Counted from the stretch's first letter, positions 1 to 5,785 are shown. The stretch is DNA of 6,051 bases from Dehalococcoidales bacterium (GCA_028712845.1 JAQTPO010000115.1:1-6051), one strand, 5' to 3'. Notes: a model not told the origin generated them from the letters alone. A program made the numbers and translations.

Positions 1-1
1 T

Positions 2-184
2 ACTCAATCAATATGGTGTGAAAAATGCAAACGAAAAACCGATATGCGCATTGCATTTGTAGATAAGAAACCAGCATATGGTGAATGTCCAATTTGCCGA
101 ACTTACTGGAATTTAAAATCTTACTTCAATTCACAACCACAACCAAATAATAATCGCCGCCCCTACCCAAGATGGGAAGAGTGA
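2..184 (+). CDS. Small zinc-ribbon protein, 5' end outside window
   Basis: The reading frame is open from the first bases of the window to a TGA at 182-184, giving the last 60 residues. I do not recognise the protein. It shows two CxxC knuckles: WCEKCK near the beginning and ECPICR about 25 residues later, with YWNLKSYF after the second pair. This is the layout of a small zinc ribbon that would bind one zinc ion. The tail is rich in Asn, Gln, Pro and Arg. The only in-frame ATG (44) lies between the two knuckles, so the real start must be at or before the window edge, and the whole protein may be little longer than what is seen. Codon use is AT-rich (AAA, AAT, TTA, ACT), unlike the genes that follow. 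No hairpin with a U-run follows on this strand. The function is unknown; zinc ribbons occur in nucleic-acid-binding and structural proteins alike. Confidence 0.6.
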   Translation, partial: TQSIWCEKCKRKTDMRIAFVDKKPAYGECPICRTYWNLKSYFNSQPQPNNNRRPYPRWEE

Positions 185-240
185 TTAACCTTAATAAAAG
201 GTGGATTAACCCAAAACGTTATAAGATAAATTTGATAAAT

Positions 241-272
241 AAAACAAAAAAAGGGGCATTTCTGCTCCCCTT
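241..272 (-). terminator. Rho-independent terminator of the TPR gene
   Basis: Read on the - strand, AAGGGG and CCCCTT pair across a 10-base loop (stem arms 267-272 and 251-256) and are followed by a T-rich run (CCCCTTTTTTTGTTTT). Inside the loop, GCA and TGC can also pair over a GAAA tetraloop. It lies 24 bp past the TPR stop codon. The + direction has no U-run, so it should act on the - strand only. The rest of the 185-295 gap is AT-rich and holds nothing else I can support. Confidence 0.8.
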
Positions 273-295
273 AAAATCCATTTAATCCTGTTATT

Positions 296-1111
296 TTAAG
301 ACTCCGATTCGTCATCAAAATCATCCTCAATTGGTTGCTCCGCCAGTGCCTCCGGTTCTTCACCACCGACGACAGTATAGCCGGGTTCACCTAGCAAGGC
401 ATCTTCCTGCTCAAGCTCGCGCCGGATAACACGGTCGGTAATGTCCGGCCGGGCGCCTTCGATCCCTCTGGTTGGGAAGGAAAGCTGACTTGCCTGGCTG
501 GGGTCCTGATAAGTTTCACGAATGATGACGGTAATAGATTTTTCTGTCGAACTGACAATCGACGCCGAGTAGCGATTCCCGCCGCGTATGAACCGGACCA
601 GGCGTTGACCGTGGCGCGGTTCCACCAATCCCAGATATTCGCCGCGGCTGCTTTCAACAAGCAGGCTGTTTTCCTTAACTTTCAGATTGACACTGTCTCC
701 CGCTACCACTCGTGCGAGAACGGCCGGTTTTGACAGGTTATGCAACTGCACCACTCCAGCCTTGCCAATTTCTTCAATGAACTGTTGCGGCTCCAGTTTA
801 TGGGTATTGGCTTCCGCCGCAGTTTTCGTCTTTTTAAGATACGAAAGCCTCTGCATGTTTTTTTGGGCGATGGCGTTGTACTTATCAATCTCAAGGGTTT
901 TTCGGTAGGCGGCTTCCGCATCTTTGTATTCACCCAATTCCATATGTGCCCTGCCGAGGCGATTATACGCCTCGATGTCACTCGGAAATGTATCTACCAG
1001 GCTTTTATTTACAGCAATCGCCTCTTTCCATCGTCCTTGCAGGGCAAGGGCGATGGCTTCTTTACTGGACTGCCGCCTCAGCCTGGATTGTTCTTCTTCC
1101 TGATAGGTCAC
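296..1111 (-). CDS. TPR-repeat protein with HIRAN-like middle and acidic tail
   Basis: This 271-residue soluble protein has no signal peptide or membrane segment. Residues 12-45 and 46-79 form two tetratricopeptide repeats; the second has the usual small and aromatic positions (YNRLG, GEYKDAEAAY) and the first is weaker (GRWKEAIA). A charged linker with KK/TK residues follows to about 105. Residues 118-200 look like a compact beta-rich domain, with a short stretch (GEYLGLVEPRHGQRLVRFI, then RYSASIV) loosely resembling the HIRAN pattern of a Gly-rich strand, a helix and a strand. That resemblance is by eye only. The last 40 residues are strongly acidic and probably disordered. The start is GTG, chosen because AGGTGA lies 6 bases upstream (1118-1123). 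A promoter lies just before it and a terminator follows the stop. It is the last gene after apgM and lysC, but nothing ties it to amino-acid synthesis. TPRs suggest a scaffold or partner-binding role; the partner is unknown. Confidence 0.85.
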   Translation of the reverse strand: MTYQEEEQSRLRRQSSKEAIALALQGRWKEAIAVNKSLVDTFPSDIEAYNRLGRAHMELGEYKDAEAAYRKTLEIDKYNAIAQKNMQRLSYLKKTKTAAEANTHKLEPQQFIEEIGKAGVVQLHNLSKPAVLARVVAGDSVNLKVKENSLLVESSRGEYLGLVEPRHGQRLVRFIRGGNRYSASIVSSTEKSITVIIRETYQDPSQASQLSFPTRGIEGARPDITDRVIRRELEQEDALLGEPGYTVVGGEEPEALAEQPIEDDFDDESES

Positions 1112-1147
1112 GCTATTTCACCTCAAAGCTACACAAGATAATATCGT

Positions 1148-1176
1148 ACTTTAGTGAATAATTCTTAAAAAGTCAA
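1148..1176 (-). promoter_or_regulatory. Sigma70-like promoter for the TPR gene
   Basis: On the - strand a TTGACT -35 box (1171-1176, five of six consensus bases) and a TAAAGT -10 box (1148-1153, four of six) are separated by exactly 17 bases. Transcription would begin near 1141, leaving a leader of about 30 bases that contains the AGGTGA ribosome binding site. The promoter sits in the 76-bp gap after lysC. No terminator separates the two genes, so read-through from lysC is also possible. Confidence 0.6.
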
Positions 1177-1187
1177 TGGCGAATCTG

Positions 1188-1667
1188 CTACACTTCCACC
1201 TCAAATGCCTTATGCAGAGCGCGCACGGCCTCTTTTACTTTGGACTCTTTGATAATACAGGTGATTCTGATTTCAGACGTAGAAATAAGTTCGATATTAA
1301 TGCCATTATCACTGAGGGTAGCGAACATCTTCGCCGCAAAACCGGGCGTGTTCTGCATACCAGTACCAACAATACTGACCTTGCCGAGCTCTGTATCGCT
1401 GACAACGTCCTTAGCGCCGATTTTCTTAGCAATCGGTTTTGCCACCTTCATTGCGTCAGTTATCTGGGCTTTTGTCACCGTGAAGGTCAGGTCCGCAATA
1501 TTATTGATGCTGGAGTTCTGCACAATCGTATCGATGCTGATGCCCGCCTTTGCCAGCGGTACGAATATCGAGGCGGCGATACCCGGTTTATCCGGGATAC
1601 CGACCACCGTTATCTTCGCTACATCGAGGTCGTAAGCCACACTTCTCACCTTGTTCCTGATTTCCAT
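1188..1667 (-). CDS. Predicted aspartokinase beta subunit from internal start
   Basis: In-frame internal translation start inside lysC. ATG at 1667 is codon 246 of the full-length protein and would give 159 residues, starting MEIRNKVRSV and containing both ACT domains but none of the kinase domain. Just upstream is GGAGG (1675-1679) with a 7-base spacer, the best ribosome binding site in the whole window. In Bacillus subtilis, aspartokinase II is an alpha2-beta2 enzyme whose beta subunit is made from an in-frame internal start at about the same codon, and it serves as the regulatory partner of the kinase chain. The seen facts are the ATG, its frame and the Shine-Dalgarno. That the shorter chain is really made here is inferred from the Bacillus precedent. 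The GGAGG also encodes the His-Gly-Gly residues common at this place, so chance is possible. Confidence 0.55.
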   Translation of the reverse strand: MEIRNKVRSVAYDLDVAKITVVGIPDKPGIAASIFVPLAKAGISIDTIVQNSSINNIADLTFTVTKAQITDAMKVAKPIAKKIGAKDVVSDTELGKVSIVGTGMQNTPGFAAKMFATLSDNGINIELISTSEIRITCIIKESKVKEAVRALHKAFEVEV

Positions 1668-2402
1668 TGAAACGCCTCCATGAATCAGAGTGCCGGGATT
1701 GTCATTAAAACTAGAAGCCACCCGGATGGGAATACTATAGAGTTCCGCAAGCTCGATGGCGCGCGGTTGCATCACCTTATTGCCGTAGGTCGCCAGTTCC
1801 AGCATTTCCTCATAGCCGATTTCTTCCAGACGTACGGCTTCCGGCACGACACGCGGGTCGGCGGAATAAATGCCATCCGTATCCGTCAATCGTTCACAGA
1901 CTTTTGCGCCCAGTGCCGCCGCCAGCGCCACCGCCGAGGTATCCGAACCGCCCCTGCCGAGGGTGGTTACATCCATATCATCGGTAATCCCCTGAAAGCC
2001 GGCGACAATGACAATTTGTCCTTCTGCCAGCTCTTCCAGGACGCGCTTCGTTTCGACCTTCACAATTTTCGCCATACGATAGTCGCCATTTGTTTTGATG
2101 CCTGCCTGAGCGCCGCTGAGGCTGATTGCTTTATATCCCATATCCGTGAGCGTCATTGCCAGCAGGGTACTGGTGACAAGCTCACCGGTGGAAAGCAGGA
2201 CATCCATCTCGCGCGGATGCGGTTGGCTGGTAACCTGACCTGCCAGCTTGATGAGGTCGTCAGTGGTATCTCCCATTGCGGAGACAACGACCACTATCTG
2301 GTCGCCGCTATTATGTACTTTAGCGACCCGCTGAGCGACTGACTTGATTCTTTCGGCGGTAGCAACCGATGAACCGCCATATTTTTGAACAATTAACGCC
2401 AT
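1188..2402 (-). CDS. lysC: Aspartate kinase, lysine/threonine pathway
   Basis: Phosphorylates aspartate to 4-phospho-aspartate with ATP, the first step towards lysine, threonine, methionine and diaminopimelate; cytoplasmic. The 404 residues match the monofunctional class. The N-terminal kinase domain shows KYGGSSV (7-13), VSAMGDTTDDLI (40-51), STGE (71-74), GFQGIT (135-140), TTLGRGGSDTSA (146-157), TDTDGIYSADPR (173-184) and YGNKVMQPRAIELA (206-219). Two ACT domains follow: about 263-335 (VVGIPDKPG, IDTIVQN) and 342-404 (GTGMQNTPGFAAKMF, ISTSEIRITCII). These normally bind lysine and/or threonine for feedback control; which effector acts here cannot be read off. I use ATG 2402, giving the family-typical MALIVQKYGG start with GGAG (2412-2415) nine bases upstream. 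An in-frame TTG at 2417 would add five residues and overlap apgM. The gene lies 4 bp after the apgM stop, suggesting translational coupling. An internal start is listed separately. No lysine riboswitch is seen. Confidence 0.97.
   Translation of the reverse strand: MALIVQKYGGSSVATAERIKSVAQRVAKVHNSGDQIVVVVSAMGDTTDDLIKLAGQVTSQPHPREMDVLLSTGELVTSTLLAMTLTDMGYKAISLSGAQAGIKTNGDYRMAKIVKVETKRVLEELAEGQIVIVAGFQGITDDMDVTTLGRGGSDTSAVALAAALGAKVCERLTDTDGIYSADPRVVPEAVRLEEIGYEEMLELATYGNKVMQPRAIELAELYSIPIRVASSFNDNPGTLIHGGVSMEIRNKVRSVAYDLDVAKITVVGIPDKPGIAASIFVPLAKAGISIDTIVQNSSINNIADLTFTVTKAQITDAMKVAKPIAKKIGAKDVVSDTELGKVSIVGTGMQNTPGFAAKMFATLSDNGINIELISTSEIRITCIIKESKVKEAVRALHKAFEVEV
1675..1679 (-). promoter_or_regulatory. 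Internal Shine-Dalgarno in lysC
   Basis: GGAGG on the - strand, 7 bases before the ATG of codon 246 (1665-1667). Strength and spacing are ideal, better than those of the main lysC start, which has GGAG at 9 bases. It marks the probable beta-subunit start. Confidence 0.6.
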
Positions 2403-2406
2403 CGCC

Positions 2407-3594
2407 TCATTCTCCAACCAGTTTACCCATTACACTAAATCCCTGGCTTATGATTAATTTTGAGTTCTTTGCCTCTGTTTCGGTAAATCTTTTACCGCCG
2501 TTGTGTTTAAAATCATTCCCCCAGAGCAGGAAAGGCACCGGGTCGCTGGTATGCGTGCGCACTTTCACCGGCGTAGGATGGTCGGACATTACCAGTACTC
2601 TCAATTTATCCTGACTCCAGGTCCTTATCCGGCTGACAATCTCTGCATCTATTTTTTCGATTGCCTCAATCTTCTTTTCTAAAGAACCGGCGTGTCCCGC
2701 TTCATCGGGAGCTTCTACATGTATTATTACTATATCATAATCTTTCAGCGCTTCAAGAGCGCCCTTAGCCTGTCCCGCATAATCATTGTCCATGGCATCG
2801 GTCACTCCGGGGATGTTCAGGTTCGACATTCCCGCCATCTTGCCCAAGCCGCGCAACAAATCAACACCTGACGTTACCGCCGCCTTGATTCCGTAAAACT
2901 TGCTAAAAGCCGGCAGAAGCGCCGCCCGTCCACTGCCCCAGAAAAGCCAGATGCCGGTGGCGGGTAATTCACCGCGGGCAATGCGCTTTTTGTTCACGGG
3001 GTGGTCTCTGAAAACAGACTCGGAACGCGACATCAGGTCTCTAAGCAGGTCACTCCCTTTGCCACGCGGGAAAAATTCTGCCGCCGTTTTCCCCGGAATA
3101 TCGTGGGGTGGGGTGCAGATAGCCAGAGCGGTATCTCCGGCATCTTTCAGTTTCAGGATATTGCGGTAGCTGACGCCGGGGTAAAAGTGAATTTTGTCAT
3201 TTCCCAGCTTCTCATTCAGCGACGCCATCAATCGACGGTCTTCTTCCGTACTGATAGAGCCGGCGCTGTGACTGACCATCTTCCCGTTTTGAATTGTGAC
3301 CGGATTACAGCGGAAAACTACTTCTCCCGGCGCAAAATCTATGCCCAGGCTCACTGCCTCGATGGGCGCCCGACCGGTGTAATAGACCTGCGGGTCATAA
3401 CCGAAGATAGACATACAGGCGACAGCGCTGTCAGGGTCCATCCCCGGGGGAACATTATGCGCCAGCCCCGTTAACCCCGCCGATGCCATCGCATCGAGGT
3501 TAGGGGTACGTGCCAGTTCTAGAGAAGTCTTACCGCCACGCTCCGGTATGGGCAAACCGGCAGAGCCATCCATAATCAGAACACAGTATTTCAT
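2407..3594 (-). CDS. apgM: ApgM-family phosphomutase-like enzyme, probable homoserine kinase
   Basis: 395-residue cytoplasmic metalloenzyme of the alkaline-phosphatase superfamily, in the archaeal-type cofactor-independent phosphoglycerate mutase family. Visible sites are the metal-binding Asp9 in LIMDGSAG; the probable phosphorylated Ser56 in PDSAVACMSIFGYDP; YYTGRAPIEA (71-80); PDEAGHAG (296-303) with Asp297 and His301; MSDHPTPV (336-343) with Asp338 and His339; and RTHTSDPVPF (346-355) with His348. The catalytic set looks complete. Many bacterial members are thought to be homoserine kinases, not glycolytic mutases, because they sit beside aspartate-pathway genes in genomes without thrB. 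Here the neighbour is aspartate kinase, 4 bp downstream, which favours the kinase role; mutase activity cannot be excluded from sequence. Start ATG 3594 has AAGGA (3601-3605) six bases upstream. The gene is divergent from tRNA-Pro with only 48 bp between, so its promoter is short, overlaps the tRNA promoter, or lies within the tRNA region. Confidence 0.9.
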   Translation of the reverse strand: MKYCVLIMDGSAGLPIPERGGKTSLELARTPNLDAMASAGLTGLAHNVPPGMDPDSAVACMSIFGYDPQVYYTGRAPIEAVSLGIDFAPGEVVFRCNPVTIQNGKMVSHSAGSISTEEDRRLMASLNEKLGNDKIHFYPGVSYRNILKLKDAGDTALAICTPPHDIPGKTAAEFFPRGKGSDLLRDLMSRSESVFRDHPVNKKRIARGELPATGIWLFWGSGRAALLPAFSKFYGIKAAVTSGVDLLRGLGKMAGMSNLNIPGVTDAMDNDYAGQAKGALEALKDYDIVIIHVEAPDEAGHAGSLEKKIEAIEKIDAEIVSRIRTWSQDKLRVLVMSDHPTPVKVRTHTSDPVPFLLWGNDFKHNGGKRFTETEAKNSKLIISQGFSVMGKLVGE

Positions 3595-3603
3595 TTATTT
3601 TCC

Positions 3604-3633
3604 TTGCGTATCGGGAGCCGTTCAGCCTATAAT
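3604..3633 (+). promoter_or_regulatory. Promoter of tRNA-Pro
   Basis: A perfect TATAAT -10 box (3628-3633) lies 9 bases before the mature tRNA 5' end, which puts the start of transcription at about 3640, as expected for a tRNA with a very short leader. The best -35 candidate is TTGCGT (3604-3609, three of six consensus bases) at an 18-base spacing, which is weak. The box overlaps the apgM leader on the other strand. Confidence 0.55.
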
Positions 3634-3642
3634 TAATCGGTA

Positions 3643-3719
3643 CGGGGCGTAGCGCAGTTTGGTAGCGCGCAGCGTTCGGGACGCTGAGGCCGGAGGTTCA
3701 AGTCCTCTCGCCCCGACCA
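3643..3719 (+). tRNA. tRNA-Pro, anticodon CGG
   Basis: A complete cloverleaf can be folded by hand. The acceptor stem is CGGGGCG (3643-3649) with CGCCCCG (3709-3715), all seven pairs perfect. The D stem is GCGC (3652-3655) with GCGC (3665-3668), and the D loop contains GG. The anticodon stem is CAGCG (3670-3674) with CGCTG (3682-3686), and the loop TTCGGGA places anticodon CGG at 3677-3679, which reads CCG proline codons. The next base is G37, the usual m1G site in proline tRNAs. The variable loop has five bases. The T stem is GGAGG (3692-3696) with CCTCT (3704-3708), closing with one G-U pair over TTCAAGT. The discriminator is A3716 and CCA (3717-3719) is encoded. I see no terminator immediately downstream. 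Confidence 0.97.
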
Positions 3720-3911
3720 TTTCGCAAGCTCAACAAGCCCAACAAACCACAAGGCTTCCGACTCACACAGTCAATTATACCTGTGCCACAGCTAGCTTTC
3801 AATGTAAAATCAGGAATATTTTAACAGCGGCTGGTCAAGTGATTTTTGAAGAAGCAATGAGGGAAACATGGCACAAGATACTTTCGCTCATAATATAATG
3901 GCAGGTGAAAT

Positions 3912-5069
3912 ATGTCCTCATTAAAAGTAACCCTATTCTCTGTGTTTCTCATTCTTGCGGTGATGGTAACCGGCTGTTCCTCACCACAAACAACGACTCC
4001 ACAAACGACTACTACCGCTAAAACTACGACCGCAGTAACAATGCCAAACACCACTACTACTACCACTACCGCAACAACAACACCAACTACGCCTGTAACC
4101 GTCACCACATCTATTACGCCAACTACCGTTACACCAACTACCACCACCGAAACAACAACGGTTTTTCCCACAACCATTTATGTGCCGAGCGCGGAGCCAT
4201 ACAAACCGACCGGAGCGGAACTGGAGCTGTTCCAATATATGCTCTCTTTAATAAACAAAGACCGTCAGGATAACGGAGTGCCCCCGGTAATACTGGCTTA
4301 CAATGCCGCCGCCCAAAAACACGCGCAGGATATGTTCGATAATTACTACGGTTCTCACTGGGGGACGGATGGCTTGAAACCTTATATGCGCTATACACTG
4401 GAAGGCGGTCTGAGCACTGAGGGAGAAAACAGCGCCTACAGCGGCTGGTTCAATCCGTCTGATAACCCCGATAACTACCAGTCCATCAATACCCGTGAAG
4501 AACTGGCAGCTCTTCAGTACACGATGGTGTACGATGATGCCGCATCCAACTGGGGACACCGCGATACCATGCTGAATAAGTCTTACACAAAGGTGAGTCT
4601 GGGCATAGCTTACAGTGACAAACGACTGGCGTTAGTACAGCAGTTTGAAGGGGAGTATGTGGAGTATTACACCGCTCCAAGCATATCCAATGGGACTCTT
4701 GCTTTACTCGGCAGAGTAACATCCGCAGATATTGAAATTAACAATATCAGCATTGCTTATGAGCCGGCGCCGCAAAGCCTCACTAATGCCCAGCTGACAG
4801 GCGACGCAGCTTATACAGATGGTTACAGTTTAGGGGAACGTATCAATTTCATATTATCACCACCACCTGCGGGTCGGGAGTATAAGGATCTACCCTCGTA
4901 CGCTATTATTGCCAGCAAATGGATAGTCAATAGTGCCGGTCAATTTGCTATTCAGGCTGACATCAATGCTTCGCTGAGCAAGGGGAAGGGGGTTTACACC
5001 ATAGTCATTGTAGCTAATATAAACGGGGAGAGTGTTAATCTCACAAATTATTCCTTCATCGTAGAATAG
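3912..5069 (+). CDS. Secreted CAP/SCP-domain lipoprotein with Thr-rich stalk
   Basis: 385-residue predicted lipoprotein. Residues 4-21 are a hydrophobic signal peptide ending in the lipobox VTGC, so Cys22 would be lipidated and the protein anchored outside the membrane. Residues 26-88 are a stalk with 39 threonines, plus some Pro and Val, a typical extended and possibly O-glycosylated linker. Residues about 103-252 are a CAP/SCP (PR-1-like) domain. It has a first helix with LINKDRQDNGVPPV, then HAQDMF, His149 in GSHWG, the EGEN motif (Glu170, Glu172) and His216 in NWGHRDTML, followed by SLGIAY. The two histidines and the GEN glutamate are the usual cavity residues of the family. Residues about 262-385 look beta-rich and form an unrecognised C-terminal domain. 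Bacterial CAP proteins are secreted and mostly of unknown function. ATG 3912 has AGG (3903-3905) six bases upstream. The gene seems to stand alone, and its promoter is unclear. Confidence 0.88.
   Translation: MSSLKVTLFSVFLILAVMVTGCSSPQTTTPQTTTTAKTTTAVTMPNTTTTTTTATTTPTTPVTVTTSITPTTVTPTTTTETTTVFPTTIYVPSAEPYKPTGAELELFQYMLSLINKDRQDNGVPPVILAYNAAAQKHAQDMFDNYYGSHWGTDGLKPYMRYTLEGGLSTEGENSAYSGWFNPSDNPDNYQSINTREELAALQYTMVYDDAASNWGHRDTMLNKSYTKVSLGIAYSDKRLALVQQFEGEYVEYYTAPSISNGTLALLGRVTSADIEINNISIAYEPAPQSLTNAQLTGDAAYTDGYSLGERINFILSPPPAGREYKDLPSYAIIASKWIVNSAGQFAIQADINASLSKGKGVYTIVIVANINGESVNLTNYSFIVE
3987..4175 (+). repeat. ACN-rich low-complexity tract encoding the Thr stalk
   Basis: A run of mixed ACT, ACC and ACA codons encodes residues 26-88 of the lipoprotein. 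It is not a clean tandem repeat, because the codons vary and single Pro, Val, Ala, Lys or Glu codons interrupt it. Such triplet-rich tracts can change length by slippage, so stalk length may vary between strains. Confidence 0.75.
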
Positions 5070-5118
5070 CGGCAAACTCATTTAAACATTCACTAACCTT
5101 CAGGCTTGCATGATTCGG

Positions 5119-5124
5119 TAAAAT
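5119..5124 (+). promoter_or_regulatory. Possible -10 box for a leaderless DUF456 transcript
   Basis: TAAAAT (five of six consensus bases) ends six bases before the DUF456 ATG at 5131, so transcription would begin at or next to the start codon. No good -35 box is found at 16-18 bases and no clear Shine-Dalgarno precedes the ATG. The site may be chance in AT-rich DNA. Confidence 0.3.
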
Positions 5125-5130
5125 ATTGAT

Positions 5131-5613
5131 ATGTGGGAAATATTGTCTGCAATTGCATGTTCCATACTTATGCTGCTCGGTTTGCTTGGCTCCGTTCTTC
5201 CGTTTCTACCCGGCATACCGCTGGCATGGCTCGGCCTTTTAGTATATGCGGTGGGTACCGGTTTTCAAAAGATTTCTATTACAACTACAATCGTCTTTTT
5301 TATTATCACGTTGGGTACTATGGCTATAGGCTATTTTGCTCCTGTGCTGGGGGCTAAGAAATACAAAGCTAGCCGCGCCGGTATTATCGGGGCATCTCTG
5401 GGGCTTGCGGTCGGCATCATCGTCTTTAATATCTGGGGCATTATAATAGGTCCTTTTTTGGGCGCTATGCTGGGTGAACTGGTTGCCCAAAAAGCCCCGC
5501 ACCAGGCGTTTAAATCTGCGCTTGGCACCTTCGCGGGTTTCATTACAGGTACTTTGCTTCAGATAATCGTAATTCTAATAATGGCCGGCTTCTTTTTAAT
5601 ATCTCTATTCTGA
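5131..5613 (+). CDS. DUF456 family membrane protein
   Basis: 160-residue, very hydrophobic integral membrane protein of the DUF456 family, whose function is not established. The family's N-terminal pattern is clear: LGLLGSVLPFLPGIPLAWLGLLVYA (17-40, with two short re-entrant-looking Pro/Gly turns). GAKKYKASRAGIIGAS (74-89) follows, then IWGIIIGPFLGAMLGEL (101-117). Likely membrane segments are about 4-22, 30-44, 50-72, 84-100, 102-118 and 132-158. Length matches the family. The start ATG 5131 begins the normal N-terminus, but no convincing Shine-Dalgarno precedes it. It lies 61 bp after the lipoprotein gene in the same direction, with no hairpin seen between, so co-transcription is possible. 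Its 3' end meets the aquaporin relic on the other strand. The glycine-rich helices recall small transporters or channel-like proteins, but that is only an impression. Confidence 0.9.
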   Translation: MWEILSAIACSILMLLGLLGSVLPFLPGIPLAWLGLLVYAVGTGFQKISITTTIVFFIITLGTMAIGYFAPVLGAKKYKASRAGIIGASLGLAVGIIVFNIWGIIIGPFLGAMLGELVAQKAPHQAFKSALGTFAGFITGTLLQIIVILIMAGFFLISLF

Positions 5614-5785
5614 TATGCCGACCAAGCAATTCGTTCTTCCAGATGAGGGCGGCAATAACACCGCTAATTACCGGGACAACGATGAAGAACCAGAGCGGGG
5701 CAAACGCATCGCCGCCAACAAAGACCGCCGGACCCAGACTTCTTACCGGGTTTACTGATGTAATACTGTGTATTAAATAAGTCAA
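5614..5785 (-). pseudogene. Aquaporin (MIP family) C-terminal relic
   Basis: On the - strand, 5767-5636 encodes TSVNPVRSLGPAVF, then a GGDAF loop, then PLWFFIVVPVISGVIAALIWK. This is the second half-helix (NPA box) and last transmembrane segment of an AqpZ-like aquaporin. The rest, about 180 residues including the first NPA box, is absent. The fragment begins next to the mazG terminator. Just before the box, LIH is followed almost directly by TSVNP, where E. coli AqpZ as I remember it has about six more residues, suggesting a small in-frame deletion. The box reads NPV instead of NPA (GTA where GCA would be expected). Downstream, the frame has lost its native stop and runs on to 5543 antisense to DUF456. 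There is no Shine-Dalgarno or proper start codon. I infer a decayed gene whose 5' part was deleted; intact homologues in relatives would show the original layout. Confidence 0.75.

Noticed and set aside
188..202. Small hairpin ACCTT/AAGGT after the zinc-ribbon gene
   Set aside because: Only five weak pairs and no U-run; not supported as a terminator.
1176..2342. Long + strand frames opposite lysC
   Set aside because: They are shadows of a strongly conserved gene: no family features and no plausible starts.
2403..2417. TTG start for lysC at 2417
   Set aside because: It would add MENEA before the conserved MALIVQKYGG start, and the GGAG would then lie inside the gene; the ATG at 2402 fits the family and the spacing better.
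3595..3642. Lysine riboswitch or threonine attenuator before apgM-lysC
   Set aside because: The leader before apgM is at most 48 bp up to the tRNA gene, too short for a lysine riboswitch, and no Thr-rich leader peptide is present.
3735..3759. AAGCC/GGCTT inverted repeat after the tRNA
   Set aside because: Five pairs over a long loop with no U-run; not a credible terminator.
3869..3888. TGGCAC followed by TTTCGCT, resembling a sigma54 promoter
   Set aside because: The GG and GC elements are about four bases too far apart for sigma54.
3659..3898. 79-codon + strand reading frame over the tRNA-Pro and the following gap
   Set aside because: It begins inside the D loop of the tRNA, has no ribosome binding site and its translation looks like no protein family.
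3894..3899. TATAAT upstream of the CAP lipoprotein gene
   Set aside because: Transcription would start at about 3906, inside the ribosome binding site of the same gene, and there is no -35 box. Probably chance in AT-rich DNA, unless a later start codon is used, which would remove the signal peptide.
3821..4177. Val/Gly-rich - strand frame opposite the lipoprotein start
   Set aside because: The valines are the antisense reading of the threonine-codon tract; no ribosome binding site and no meaningful sequence outside the low-complexity part.
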